Assembly (NCBI GenBank): GCA_902482035.1
Contig: CABSYW010000038.1
Location: forward strand, 1-23,103
Direction: 5' to 3'
Origin: an uncultured Collinsella sp.
GTDB taxonomy: Bacteria; Actinomycetota; Coriobacteriia; Coriobacteriales; Coriobacteriaceae
Length of the DNA stretch: 23,103 nt
The position numbers were made by a program, and so were the translations under genes. Shown one piece after another: positions 15,001 to 22,489 of the stretch. Positions within the stretch are counted from its first letter, which is position 1. Each line of letters begins with the position of its first letter. Under the pieces are notes generated by a model, which saw only the letters and a program-made list of their open reading frames with translations, did no database searches and was not told where the DNA came from.

Positions 15001-18000
15001 ATCATTACGCCTGCTACGCCTGAGGCCGATGGCGTTCGTCAAAAGGTCTGCAGGGTTTGCGGCTACGAGTGGTATGAGAAAGAGTCTTATACCTACAAGG
15101 ACACCTATGCGCCCACCATTTATGACCTTTGGGAGGATAACGCCTATTGCGAGGGCGTTTCGTTTGACGTGATCGATGACCGTGACGAGACGGTGACGGT
15201 CGCTGACAACGGCAAGGAACTCAAGGCTGGCAAGGACGGAAAGTACACGGTTAAGGCCGCCGAGGGCGATGCTGGCGCCGAGCACGTAATCGTGGCTACG
15301 GATGCCGCCAGCAATGCGGAGACACGCAAAATCAAGATGAACGCTGAACATGCGTACGAATGGACAATCGACAAGCAGCCGACGGTTACCGAGACCGGCT
15401 CCAAACATGGTACGTGCTCCGTGTGCGGCCATGAGTCGGGCGCGGCAGAGATTCCGGCCCTGGCTGTTAAGGGCTATTCGCGCAAATATGACGGCAAGGA
15501 CCACTCTGTCGATGCTTCGGCCCTGCCCGAGGGCGCCGTCGTTGAGTACAAGGCTGCTGACAGCAGCTGGACGAGCGATGCGCCCAGCATTAGGGACGCC
15601 GGCAGTGTGACGGTCGACTATCGCGTCACGATTGATGGCGCGGCGGTCGACGGCAAGGTGACGCTTGAGGTCAAACCGCGTGCGATAACGGTCACGGCGC
15701 TGGACGCCTCCAAGACCTACGGTGAGAACGACCCCAAGTTTACGTATGACGTCACTTCTGGCGAACTCGTTGAGGGCGAGAGCCTTCAGGGTATTGAGAT
15801 TGAGCGCGATGATGACGACAGCGTGCGCGACGGCGGCTATGCTCTGCGCCTGACGCAGCCTGAGGGCGCCAACTCCAACTACAAGATTACGTTCAAGGAC
15901 GGCACCTTTACGATCGGCAAGCGCGAGCTCTCCGTAACGTGGGACACCACTACTGAGTTCACCTACGACGGCGAGAAGCACTGCCCCCAAGCGAAACTCC
16001 ACAATGTCATCGAGGGTGACGATGTCTCCGCGTACGTCGACGGCGCCAAGGTCAAGGCCGGCACCTACACGGCGAAAATCACCGAGCTGACGGGCGATGA
16101 CGCGGGTAACTACAAGCTTCCCGCCGAAGGCCTGACGTGTGAGTTCTCCATCAAGAAGGCGCCCCAGGGCGCGCCGAAGGTCCAGGCCACAGCCGAGACT
16201 GTGAGTGGTAAGTCCGACGGTAAGATCACGGGTGTCGACGCGAAGATGGAGTGGCGCGCCAAGGGATCTGGCGAGTACCAGGGCGTGCCCGATGGCGTGA
16301 CTGAGATTATGGATTGTGCTGTCGGCACGTACGAGGTGCGCTACCGCGCCGATGGCGACCATGACGCCTCCTCCGCCACCGAGGTTACCGTTAATGCCGG
16401 CGGCAAGCTCGTCGTGGCGCTGCCATCCAAGCAGGTTGGCTATACGATCACGGCGAACCCGGACGAGCTTGACTGGCACGGATCAACCACCCTCACGGTC
16501 GGTATCGAGAGCGGCTACTTTACTGACAACGACTCTTACGCCGTCAAGGTCAACGATGCCGTTGTGACGCCCGACGCGCGTGGCGAGTTCACCGTTCAGA
16601 ACGCCGAGAGCGACCTCGTTGTCACCGTCGAGGGCGTGCGCAAGCACGAGGCCGTGAACGATGAGTGGCTCTCCGACGACAGCGCGCATTGGCACCAGTG
16701 CGCCTGTGGTGACAAGATCGACGAGGCCAAGCACGACTTTGAGTGGGTCGTCGTCAAGGCTCCCACGGCAACCGAGAAGGGATCCAAGCAACAGAAGTGC
16801 AAAGTTTGCGGTCACAAGCTGGCCGAGGTCGAGATTCCGGCTGCCGCCATCGTTGGCTACTCCGACGAGTACGACGGCGACTATCACACGGTTGATGCGA
16901 CGAGTCTGCCCAAGGGTGCAACGGCAAAGTACAGCACTGACGGCAAGAACTGGTCCACCGAGACTCCCAAGATTAAGGACGTCGGCACGCTGACCGTGTC
17001 CTATGAGGTAACGATCGACGGCGTGAAGGCCGAGGGTAAGGTGACTCTCGAGGTCAAGCCGTGTGCGATTACGGTCACCGCCCAGGACGCTTCTAAGACC
17101 TACGGCGAGGCTGACCCCGTGTTTACGTGGGATGTCACTTCTGGCGAGCTTGTCGAGGGCGAGAGCCTCCAGGGCCTCGAGATTGAGCGCGAAGATGACG
17201 ACAGCGTGCGCGACGGCGGCTATGCTCTGCACCTGACGCAGGCCAAGGACGCTAACCCCAACTACAACATCACGTTTGTTGACGGCGTGTTCACCATCAA
17301 CCAGCGCGTGCTCACTGTGAAGTGGGGTACCAGCGAGTTTGTTTACGATGGCAAGGAGCACTGCCCCGAGGCGACGCTCGGCAACGTCATCGACAAGGAT
17401 GACCTTGGTGCGACCGTCGAGGGCTCTCAGACCGAGGTTGGCACCTATACCGCGAACCTCACCGCACTGACGGGCAAGGCTGCTGGCAACTACGCACTTC
17501 CGACTGAGGGCCTGACGTGCGACTTCTCCATCAAGAACGCCGCGCAGGGCGCGCCGGTGGTCCAGGCTGCGGCCGAGACCGTGAGCGGCAAGCGTGACGG
17601 CAAGATCACGGGTGTCGACGCGACGATGGAGTGGCGTGCCAAGGATACTGTCGAGTATCAGGCGGTGGGCGAGGGCACGGCCGAGCTTACGGGTCTTGCC
17701 GCCGGCACGTATGAGGTGCGCTACCAGGCCAAGGCCAACTACGACGCTTCTTTCGCCACCGAGGTTACCGTGGCGGCCGGTCCCAAGCTGGTCGTGACGC
17801 TGCCGAGCAATCAGGTGGGCTACGCGCTCACCTCGACGGCAACCGAGCTCGATTGGCACGGGACTGCAACGCTTATCATGAGCATCGACAGCGCGTACTT
17901 TGCGGGCAAGAACTACGCCGTCAAGGTCAACGGCACGTCCGTTAAACTTTCCGCCAAGGGCACCTATGAGCTCAAGGATGTCGAGGGCGACGTGAATGTG

Positions 18001-18681
18001 ACGGTCGAGGGTGTCCTCAAGCACGAGCCCGACGGCTCTGGCTGGGCAAACGACGCCAAGAATCACTGGCATGTCTGCCGCTGCGGCGAAGTTCTCGACA
18101 AGGCCGAGCATACCTTTGAGTGGGTCGTCGTTAAGACTCCAACGGCAACCGAGAAGGGCTCCAAACAGCAGCAGTGCACCGTCTGCGGCGAGAAGGGCAA
18201 GACCGAGGAGATCGCGATTCTGGCACCCGAGATCATCGACGGCAAGGGCCAGACGATGGTGGTCGACGCCGCCAAAGACCTGAGCTTCCGCTCGAGCGCG
18301 CCGATCGAGTTCTTCCAGAAGGTGCTGGTCGACGACAAGGAGGTCGCCGCCGAGAACTACGTGCTCACCGAGGGCTCCACGATCGTGACGCTCAAGACGA
18401 GTTTCCTAAAGACGCTCGGCGTGGGCGAGCATAAGTTGAGCGTGGTTTCGGCCACGGGCACGGCCGAGACGACCTTTACCGTTGCCGAGGCTGCCAAGCC
18501 CGCTCCTGGTCAGACCACCACGACGACTACGACCACGACTACGACTTCCAAGCCTAAGAAGAAGGCTGGCAAGGAGACGTTGCCTGAGTCCGGCGACAGC
18601 ACGTACGTCATTGCTGGCGCCGTACTCGCTGCCGGCATGGCGGCTCTGCTGCTGGCTTGGGCCATGAAGCGCCGCGCGTAG
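12037..18681 (+). CDS. Giant LPxTG-type cell-wall-anchored surface protein
   Basis: The product has 2214 residues and is exported and sortase-anchored. In order: a signal peptide (cleavage after AVASA, about residue 35); a Ser/Asn/Gly-rich head (about 40-450) with repeated short strands ending in Asn/Cys positions, like a right-handed beta-helix; Cys/His ribbon-like modules with CxxC pairs at 971/974, 1005/1008, 1127/1130, 1588/1591 and 2047/2050; MBG/YDG-like immunoglobulin-type modules; and a ~460-residue block present twice (1146-1606 and 1607-2065). A further domain (2066-2150), eleven threonines (2160-2170), LPESG (2182-2186), a membrane helix and KRRA complete it. AAGGGAG lies eight bases before the ATG. 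It is likely a host- or glycan-binding adhesin, by architecture only. No sortase gene is in view. A terminator follows. Confidence 0.95.
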   Translation: MREKKMGMRAALTRLLGIATVACALVATPAVASAETRVPANTQALSLGQAGKEPVKITEPGCYVLRTSENQTTPSSGYVIDVPNATSYNPVTIFIDGTVYVNGSTNSLVGQTRWLFNIKQGSNIEFIGINNPCVSFHDKNGGNQSVSGFLTDRYYDGGYKNASGDISVSLKLGDGSQNFFLSYSSRLDQKVPAISLGSTEGELTAKFEKLKIQGYVGRSGAVAGNAQEYAVPAHLFREGRDTTGGNINPFTATFTDCEFYDTSGDFNGAVSVDGNSSFKMPKDGSAVAKLTATFNNCSFSGHNGGGNGENLGVRQTNNSYSSVEASRYFANSSILNTYAVAGVMGVTNATVNLNSCTMSNFHSTRSSSADNTLTVDALNVARSARCNINGGTIERYGARGNTCVVYAAGTLNLSGSPTIASFWKNSHAGDTTTGDGYTEADIATGTAKSLYIPKKKSSDATAPVLNLASGLSVRGGDDHVWISIEETADSNGVKSRVLGTCESNKIEGVVPDGSSKNDDNSDKYEIVNLNGDLTFRETIHQHKWKVEADGMGVRASCVGPFRNGECEYGMGEDGEPKKYLRATYKLSMSKATSSQSTELVYDGCPVKIALNKDGAWNLEQMGVTASEEFAWYQCKSQADAEAYKNGTKLKDAPADAGYYYVVTSFKTASGQTLKGKKAFEISPRRLIKNQSYKFTLKDGGKGAGKYAYDCKEHQPVVESAKFKNGAGEWVDLVEGKDYELSARSESGLKQTEPGQYECIVIGKGNFTTDGGTTSVLTLKWEIVDVSRFDLEVAGFDGTYDGDEHGITVNVKSDPVPADMKIEYREDGGDWTTDKPTYRNAAEYTTRYRVTASDYLTVTGQATVKISKADQEAPAGLVGNNWTTCSSKDGSISGVTKKMEYRHEFSKDYQKITSDDKLTGLAKSGTYYVRFAEDNNHNASADTEVKIESGPHAVADNAAWKSNGEGSHVKRCKYCKTVQERQPCRWGYKIITPATPEADGVRQKVCRVCGYEWYEKESYTYKDTYAPTIYDLWEDNAYCEGVSFDVIDDRDETVTVADNGKELKAGKDGKYTVKAAEGDAGAEHVIVATDAASNAETRKIKMNAEHAYEWTIDKQPTVTETGSKHGTCSVCGHESGAAEIPALAVKGYSRKYDGKDHSVDASALPEGAVVEYKAADSSWTSDAPSIRDAGSVTVDYRVTIDGAAVDGKVTLEVKPRAITVTALDASKTYGENDPKFTYDVTSGELVEGESLQGIEIERDDDDSVRDGGYALRLTQPEGANSNYKITFKDGTFTIGKRELSVTWDTTTEFTYDGEKHCPQAKLHNVIEGDDVSAYVDGAKVKAGTYTAKITELTGDDAGNYKLPAEGLTCEFSIKKAPQGAPKVQATAETVSGKSDGKITGVDAKMEWRAKGSGEYQGVPDGVTEIMDCAVGTYEVRYRADGDHDASSATEVTVNAGGKLVVALPSKQVGYTITANPDELDWHGSTTLTVGIESGYFTDNDSYAVKVNDAVVTPDARGEFTVQNAESDLVVTVEGVRKHEAVNDEWLSDDSAHWHQCACGDKIDEAKHDFEWVVVKAPTATEKGSKQQKCKVCGHKLAEVEIPAAAIVGYSDEYDGDYHTVDATSLPKGATAKYSTDGKNWSTETPKIKDVGTLTVSYEVTIDGVKAEGKVTLEVKPCAITVTAQDASKTYGEADPVFTWDVTSGELVEGESLQGLEIEREDDDSVRDGGYALHLTQAKDANPNYNITFVDGVFTINQRVLTVKWGTSEFVYDGKEHCPEATLGNVIDKDDLGATVEGSQTEVGTYTANLTALTGKAAGNYALPTEGLTCDFSIKNAAQGAPVVQAAAETVSGKRDGKITGVDATMEWRAKDTVEYQAVGEGTAELTGLAAGTYEVRYQAKANYDASFATEVTVAAGPKLVVTLPSNQVGYALTSTATELDWHGTATLIMSIDSAYFAGKNYAVKVNGTSVKLSAKGTYELKDVEGDVNVTVEGVLKHEPDGSGWANDAKNHWHVCRCGEVLDKAEHTFEWVVVKTPTATEKGSKQQQCTVCGEKGKTEEIAILAPEIIDGKGQTMVVDAAKDLSFRSSAPIEFFQKVLVDDKEVAAENYVLTEGSTIVTLKTSFLKTLGVGEHKLSVVSATGTAETTFTVAEAAKPAPGQTTTTTTTTTTTSKPKKKAGKETLPESGDSTYVIAGAVLAAGMAALLLAWAMKRRA
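15472..16854 (+). repeat. Intragenic multidomain repeat, unit 1 (461 codons)
   Basis: This unit encodes residues 1146-1606 of the surface protein. In order it has a module starting GYSRKYDGKDHSVDAS, an MBG-like module (KTYGENDPKF), a YDG-like module (TTEFTYDGEKHCP), a module with VSGKSDGKITGVDA, a 'KLVVALPSKQVGYTI' module and a Cys/His ribbon (Cys1555, 1557, 1588, 1591). Unit 2 follows it without a spacer. Confidence 0.88.
16855..18231 (+). repeat. Intragenic multidomain repeat, unit 2 (459 codons)
   Basis: This unit encodes residues 1607-2065 with the same module order as unit 1 and long identical stretches (for example TSGELVEGESLQG and VRDGGYAL). Two single-codon deletions relative to unit 1 were noted, near WDTTTEF/WGTSEF and near TDNDSYAV/AGKNYAV. 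The Cys ligands of the ribbon are kept (Cys2014, 2016, 2047, 2050). Confidence 0.88.
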
Positions 18682-18698
18682 TCGCGCGCCAGTCCCCA

Positions 18699-18732
18699 GC
18701 GGGCCCGGATCGAGCGATTCGGGCCCGCTTTT
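18699..18732 (+). terminator. Terminator of the surface-protein gene
   Basis: GCGGGCCCGGATCG and CGATTCGGGCCCGC (18699-18712 and 18715-18728) pair over nearly their full length, with one G:T pair, followed by TTTT. It lies 17 bases after the stop codon. Confidence 0.9.
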
Positions 18733-18751
18733 GGGGCCTGCCGGAAACCCG

Positions 18752-18960
18752 GTGGTCAAAAAAGGTCAAATATGAGTACTGTTACCAGTTTGGTGGCAGC
18801 CAAATGGCCTCAAAAATCGGTGCCAGCGGCCAAAAGTGCATCGATTTTCGTCCTTCAGAGTCGCGATCGGGCTCCAAACAAGGCGATTTTGCTGCTCTGG
18901 ACTGGAAAATCGCTGCTACTAATTTGGTGACAGTACTCATATTTGGCCTTTTTTGACCAC
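18752..18960. mobile_element. MITE-like element with 49-base terminal inverted repeats
   Basis: The left end 18752-18800 (starting GTGGTCAAAAAAGG) and the complement of the right end 18912-18960 match at 43 of 49 positions without a gap. The first 30 positions differ at only one. Total length is 209 bases, too short for a transposase. No clear target-site duplication was seen at the borders. A 52-codon frame (18772-18930) fills the element. The structure fits a non-autonomous miniature element or a large extragenic palindrome; mobility itself is not shown by one copy. Confidence 0.55.
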
Positions 18961-18992
18961 TGCCCCTTGGTCCAGGACAAAACGGCTGCTCG

Positions 18993-19062
18993 AATCATGG
19001 GGCGGGTCCATTTTCAACTATCCCTCAGCTTGCCAGTTCGAAAATGGACCCGCCGCATGATT
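18993..19062. repeat. 70-base palindrome with GGCGGGTCCATTTTC arms
   Basis: The left arm 18993-19019 and right arm 19035-19062 match as AATCATG(G/C)GGCGGGTCCATTTTC(g)AACT, with one mismatch and one extra base, around a 15-base loop. No T-run follows directly. It is probably an extragenic repeat; it could fold in RNA or DNA. Confidence 0.65.
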
Positions 19063-19081
19063 GAATCTTTATTTCAACTTT

Positions 19082-19125
19082 ACACCTGGCTTTACAGCTG
19101 TCTTGTCAGCTGTAAAGCCAGGTGT
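19082..19125. promoter_or_regulatory. Perfect 19-bp palindrome, probable NiaR operator of the nad operon
   Basis: ACACCTGGCTTTACAGCTG (19082-19100) and its exact complement (19107-19125) flank TCTTGT. The structure lies 41 bases before nadA and overlaps the predicted promoter. The operon encodes its own NiaR-type repressor, so an operator here is expected. The inner part (TACAGCTGTCTTGTCAGCTGTA) has the general look of NiaR boxes as I remember them. The assignment is inference. Confidence 0.65.
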
Positions 19126-19131
19126 CATACT
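19103..19131 (+). promoter_or_regulatory. Predicted promoter of nadABC-niaR
   Basis: TTGTCA (19103-19108) and CATACT (19126-19131) are separated by exactly 17 bases. The -35 box falls in the loop and right arm of the palindrome, so a bound repressor would block RNA polymerase. Confidence 0.5.
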
Positions 19132-19166
19132 AAAGCTCCAAGATTCGCCAAAAGAGAGGGGCCTTG

Positions 19167-20192
19167 ATGGCACAGAGCGCGAACATGGATGCATCGGAGC
19201 TTGCACGCGATATCGCGGCCGGCCTGGCATCGGCAACGACGGCAACGGAGCGCGCGGCACTGGTGCCCGCAGAGCTCGTCGAGGCCATTCATCAGCTAAA
19301 AACCCAACGTGACGCAGTGATCCTGGCGCACTATTATGTGGCGCCCGAGGTCCAGGCCGTTGCCGATTACGTCGGCGACAGCTTCTACTTGGCAAAGCTC
19401 GCCAAGAGCCTGCCGCAGCAGACTATCGTGCTGTGCGGCGTAGAGTTTATGGGCGAGAGCGCCAAGCTGCTCAATCCCACCAAGACCGTGCTGCTGCCCG
19501 AGCCGGGCGCGGACTGTCCCATGGCGCACATGGTCAAGCGCGAGACGGTCGACGCGGCGCGTGCCGAGTATGGCGACGACCTGGCCGTGGTGTGCTACGT
19601 CAACTCCACGGTCGAGATCAAGAGCTGGAGTGACGTGTGCGTTACCAGCTCTAACGCCGTCAAGATCGTGTCCGAGCTGCCGCAGCAGCACATCTTGTTC
19701 ATTCCCGACCAGAATCTGGGCCGCTTTGTGGCCGAGCAGGTGCCCCAAAAGCACGTCATCCTCAACAACGGCTACTGCCCGCGCCATCACATCATCACCG
19801 TCGAGCAGATCGTCGAGGCGCAGGAGGCGCACCCCGACGCGCTCGTGCTGGCGCACCCCGAGTGCAAGGCCGACGTCCTGGCCGAGGCCGACTACATCGG
19901 CTCCACCGCCGGCATCATCAAGTATGCCGAGGAGTCGGACGCCAACGAGTTCATCATCGTGACGGTCCGCGGCGTGCTCTACGAACTCGAGCGCCGCTGC
20001 CAGGGCACCGGCAAGAAGTTCTACTTCCCTGCGGTGCAGCCCACCTGCGTCAACATGGATCTCATCACGCTCGAAAAGCTCGTGCACTGCCTGGAGACGG
20101 GCGAGGGCGAGGTGCAGATTGGCGTGTCGGACGAGGCCGCCGATCAGGCCAAGCTCACGCTTGACCGCATGCTCGAGTACGCGGCGCGCTAA
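19167..20192 (+). CDS. nadA: Quinolinate synthase NadA
   Basis: NadA condenses iminoaspartate with dihydroxyacetone phosphate to form quinolinate, the second step of de novo NAD synthesis. It uses an oxygen-sensitive [4Fe-4S] cluster. The 341-residue protein shows ILAHYYVAPEVQ (52-63), DYVGDSFYLAK (68-78), LCGVEFMGESAK (89-100), DQNLGRF (181-187), HPECKADVL (230-238) and IGSTAGI (244-250). The cluster cysteines are most likely Cys90, Cys233 and Cys294 (in QPTCVNMD). GAGGGG lies five bases before the ATG at 19167; a TTG directly before it is less likely. The N-terminal ~40 residues are an extra helical leader. It is the first gene of the nad operon, under the palindromic operator. Confidence 0.97.
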   Translation: MAQSANMDASELARDIAAGLASATTATERAALVPAELVEAIHQLKTQRDAVILAHYYVAPEVQAVADYVGDSFYLAKLAKSLPQQTIVLCGVEFMGESAKLLNPTKTVLLPEPGADCPMAHMVKRETVDAARAEYGDDLAVVCYVNSTVEIKSWSDVCVTSSNAVKIVSELPQQHILFIPDQNLGRFVAEQVPQKHVILNNGYCPRHHIITVEQIVEAQEAHPDALVLAHPECKADVLAEADYIGSTAGIIKYAEESDANEFIIVTVRGVLYELERRCQGTGKKFYFPAVQPTCVNMDLITLEKLVHCLETGEGEVQIGVSDEAADQAKLTLDRMLEYAAR

Positions 20193-20195
20193 GCC

Positions 20196-20230
20196 AATGT
20201 GACATGAGGGACCATTCCTTATGCCACATT
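20196..20230 (+). repeat. Stem-loop in the nadA-nadB spacer
   Basis: AATGTGACAT (20196-20205) and ATGCCACATT (20221-20230) pair with one mismatch around a 15-base loop, right before the ribosome site of nadB. It could tune nadB translation or protect the nadA message. Confidence 0.4.
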
Positions 20231-20248
20231 ACAAGGGAGAGGATTCCT

Positions 20249-21625
20249 GTGGAAACCAAACAATACCCCGATATGGAGTGTGACGTCGTCATTGCCGGTT
20301 GCGGCGTGGCGGGCCTGTATGCGGCTCTCAATCTGCCGACGAGCACGCGCGTAATCATGCTCTCCAAGGGTGCCGTCGATGAGTGCGATTCGATGCTCGC
20401 GCAGGGCGGCATTTGTGTGCTGCCCGAGGGTTCTGACTACGATGCCTTCTTTGAGGACACCATGCACGCCGGCCATTACGAGAACCGCCGCGAGAGTGTT
20501 GACATCATGATTCGCTCGAGCCGTTCGGTCATCAACGACCTGCTGGCCATAGGCGTGGACTTTGAGCGCAAGGCCGACGGCAGCCTCGACTTTACCCGCG
20601 AGGGCGCGCACAGCCGTCCGCGCATCGCCTTCCATGCCGATATTACGGGCAAGGAGATTACGACCAAGCTGCTCCAGGCTGTCCGCAAGCTGGACAACGT
20701 GCAGATTCTCGAACACGTGGCCATGACCGACATCCTGACCGCCGAGCGCGATGGCGCCACGGTGTGCACCGGCGTCGTCGCCGTTGCCGTGGACGAGGAC
20801 GATTCAGCTCGCCCCGCCGACGAGCTGGCAAATGCCGCCGAGGGTGTGCGTGCCGGTAAGCCGTTTAAGATCCATGCCCGCCATACGCTGTGGGCAACGG
20901 GCGGTATCGGTGGCGTGTACGACCACTCGACCAACTACCCGCAGCTCACCGGTGACGCCTGCTACATCGCGCAGGAGCACGGCATCACGATGGAGCACCT
21001 GGACTACGTGCAGATTCACCCCACGGGTCTGTTCTCGCCGCAGCCGGGCCGCACGTTCCTAATCAGCGAAAGCTGCCGCGGCGAGGGCGCGATTCTGCTC
21101 AATGCCGCTGGCGAGCGTTTTACCGACGAGTTGCAGCCGCGCGACGTTGTCGCCGCCGCCATTCGCGAGCAGATGAAGCAGGACGGCACCGAGCACGAGT
21201 GGCTGAGCTTTGCCCCCGTCGAGCGCGACGTGGTGACCGGGCACTTTGCCAATATCCGCGCGCGCTGCCTGGAGGACGGCCGCGACATCCTGGACGAGCC
21301 CATTCCCGTCACACCCACGCAGCACTACTTTATGGGCGGCGTATGGGTCGACAAGGACGGCCGCACCTCGATGCCCGAGCTCTACGCCGCCGGCGAGACG
21401 GCCTGCAATGGCGTGCACGGCAAGAACCGCCTGGCTTCTAACAGCCTGCTTGAGTCTCTGGTTTGGGGCCGCCGCGCTGCTTGGCGTATGCGTACCGGCG
21501 AGTCGCTGGCCGTGGAGCAGGCGGGCGAGCCCGTGCTCGATGGACGCCATCGCGCCCTGAGTTCCGATACCCTTGCAATCGATGATTTGGCCCGCGCTGC
21601 TGGCACGCAGGCCGTGGAGGAGTAG
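20249..21625 (+). CDS. nadB: L-aspartate oxidase NadB
   Basis: NadB is an FAD enzyme that oxidises L-aspartate to iminoaspartate for NadA. In an anaerobe fumarate rather than oxygen would be the natural electron acceptor. The 458-residue protein has the N-terminal dinucleotide fold (VVIAGCGVAGLYAAL, 13-27), SMLAQGGI (48-55), YVQIHPTGLFS, SCRGEGAILLN, QHYFMGGVWVD and NRLASNSLLESLVWG, all typical of the succinate dehydrogenase/NadB flavoprotein family. It is shorter than the E. coli protein because the C-terminal helical domain is reduced. The start is GTG at 20249 with GGGAGAGGA just upstream. An in-frame ATG at 20204 lacks a site and would add 15 untypical residues. It lies 56 bases after nadA. 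Confidence 0.95.
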   Translation: METKQYPDMECDVVIAGCGVAGLYAALNLPTSTRVIMLSKGAVDECDSMLAQGGICVLPEGSDYDAFFEDTMHAGHYENRRESVDIMIRSSRSVINDLLAIGVDFERKADGSLDFTREGAHSRPRIAFHADITGKEITTKLLQAVRKLDNVQILEHVAMTDILTAERDGATVCTGVVAVAVDEDDSARPADELANAAEGVRAGKPFKIHARHTLWATGGIGGVYDHSTNYPQLTGDACYIAQEHGITMEHLDYVQIHPTGLFSPQPGRTFLISESCRGEGAILLNAAGERFTDELQPRDVVAAAIREQMKQDGTEHEWLSFAPVERDVVTGHFANIRARCLEDGRDILDEPIPVTPTQHYFMGGVWVDKDGRTSMPELYAAGETACNGVHGKNRLASNSLLESLVWGRRAAWRMRTGESLAVEQAGEPVLDGRHRALSSDTLAIDDLARAAGTQAVEE

Positions 21626-21628
21626 ACC

Positions 21629-22489
21629 ATGAATCCCATTACCATGAGGCTCGTCGTCGATGATCTGATTTTGCAGGCTCTGCGCGAGGACATCACGTTT
21701 GAGGACGTGAGTACGGCGAGCGTGTGCCCCACGGCGCGCCCCGCTACCGTTGAACTCATCGCCAAGGCCGACGGCATTATCGCCGGCCTGGACGTATTCG
21801 CCCGCACCTTTGAGCTGCTGGATCCGCAGAGCTCCGTGTTGTTCGATGTCTCGGATGGCGACGAAGTGCACGCCGGCGATCACGTGGGCCAGGTGCGCGG
21901 CGACGCGCGCGTGCTGCTTTCGGGAGAGCGCGTGGCGCTCAACTACCTGCAGCGCATGAGCGGCATCGCTACTTACACGCATCGGATGGCGGCTGCGCTC
22001 GTGGGCACCATGACCGTGCTTGTCGACACGCGCAAGACCACGCCGGGCATGCGCGTCTTCGAGAAGGCTGCAGTCGAGATCGGCGGCGGCAGCAACCACC
22101 GCTATAACCTGTCGACGGCTGTCATGCTCAAGGACAACCACATCGACGCCGCCGGTGGCGTGACGCGTGCGATCGAGATGGCGCGCGCCCATGCATCGTT
22201 TACCACGACGGTCGAGATCGAGTGCGAGAACCTGGACATGGTGCGCGAGGCCGTGGAGGCCGGCGCCGATATCATCATGTTCGACAACATGACCCACGAC
22301 GACATGGCTGCCGCGATTGAGCTTATCGCCGGCCGTGCCAAGACCGAGTGCTCGGGCAACGTGGATGCCAGCAATATCCGCGCGCTCGCCGACCTGGGCG
22401 TTGACTTTATTAGCTCGGGGGCGCTGACGCACTCTGCGCCGATTCTCGACCTCTCGCTCAAGCACCTGCGTCTGCTGGACGGTAAATAA
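21629..22489 (+). CDS. nadC: Nicotinate-nucleotide pyrophosphorylase (quinolinate phosphoribosyltransferase) NadC
   Basis: NadC transfers phosphoribose from PRPP to quinolinate with loss of CO2, giving nicotinate mononucleotide. The 286-residue protein has the family pattern: LREDITFEDVST near the start, ERVALNYLQRMSGIAT, DTRKTTPGMRVFEKAAVEIGG (the substrate-binding core with Arg and Lys), NHRYNLS, MLKDNHI and the late segments VEIECEN and MFDNM. GGAGGAG, which forms the last codons of nadB, lies six bases before the ATG at 21629. The stop codon TAA shares its last A with the ATG of niaR, so the last two genes are coupled. Length and motifs are complete. Confidence 0.97.
   Translation: MNPITMRLVVDDLILQALREDITFEDVSTASVCPTARPATVELIAKADGIIAGLDVFARTFELLDPQSSVLFDVSDGDEVHAGDHVGQVRGDARVLLSGERVALNYLQRMSGIATYTHRMAAALVGTMTVLVDTRKTTPGMRVFEKAAVEIGGGSNHRYNLSTAVMLKDNHIDAAGGVTRAIEMARAHASFTTTVEIECENLDMVREAVEAGADIIMFDNMTHDDMAAAIELIAGRAKTECSGNVDASNIRALADLGVDFISSGALTHSAPILDLSLKHLRLLDGK

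Larger units (their letters stand above)
18733..19166. other. Gene-poor interval carrying three inverted-repeat structures
   Basis: This stretch between the surface-protein terminator and nadA contains a 209-base element with 49-base terminal inverted repeats (18752-18960), a 70-base palindrome (18993-19062) and a perfect 19-bp operator-like palindrome (19082-19125). It also holds the nad promoter. The only open frame with a possible ribosome site is the 52-codon frame inside the first element. Confidence 0.75.

Noticed and set aside
13888..16479. 863-codon open frame on the - strand inside the surface-protein gene
   Set aside because: It is the antisense shadow of a GC-biased, repetitive gene: no ribosome site and low-complexity Val/Leu/Arg composition. 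The sense frame has a signal peptide, domains and a sorting signal.
16483..18111. 542-codon open frame on the - strand inside the surface-protein repeats
   Set aside because: It mirrors the sense repeats and looks like the other antisense frame, as expected for a shadow. No start signal.
18772..18930. 52-codon frame inside the MITE-like element as an annotated gene
   Set aside because: A weak ribosome site exists, but both ends are built from the inverted repeats and the product has no recognisable feature. Kept only as a finding.
18745..18967. Target-site duplication flanking the 209-base element
   Set aside because: Bases just outside the inverted repeats do not match each other, so insertion by a duplicating transposase cannot be shown.
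21059..22465. 468-codon - strand frame over nadB and nadC
   Set aside because: It is the shadow of two well-identified genes in a GC-rich genome; composition is His/Arg/Ala-rich without motifs.
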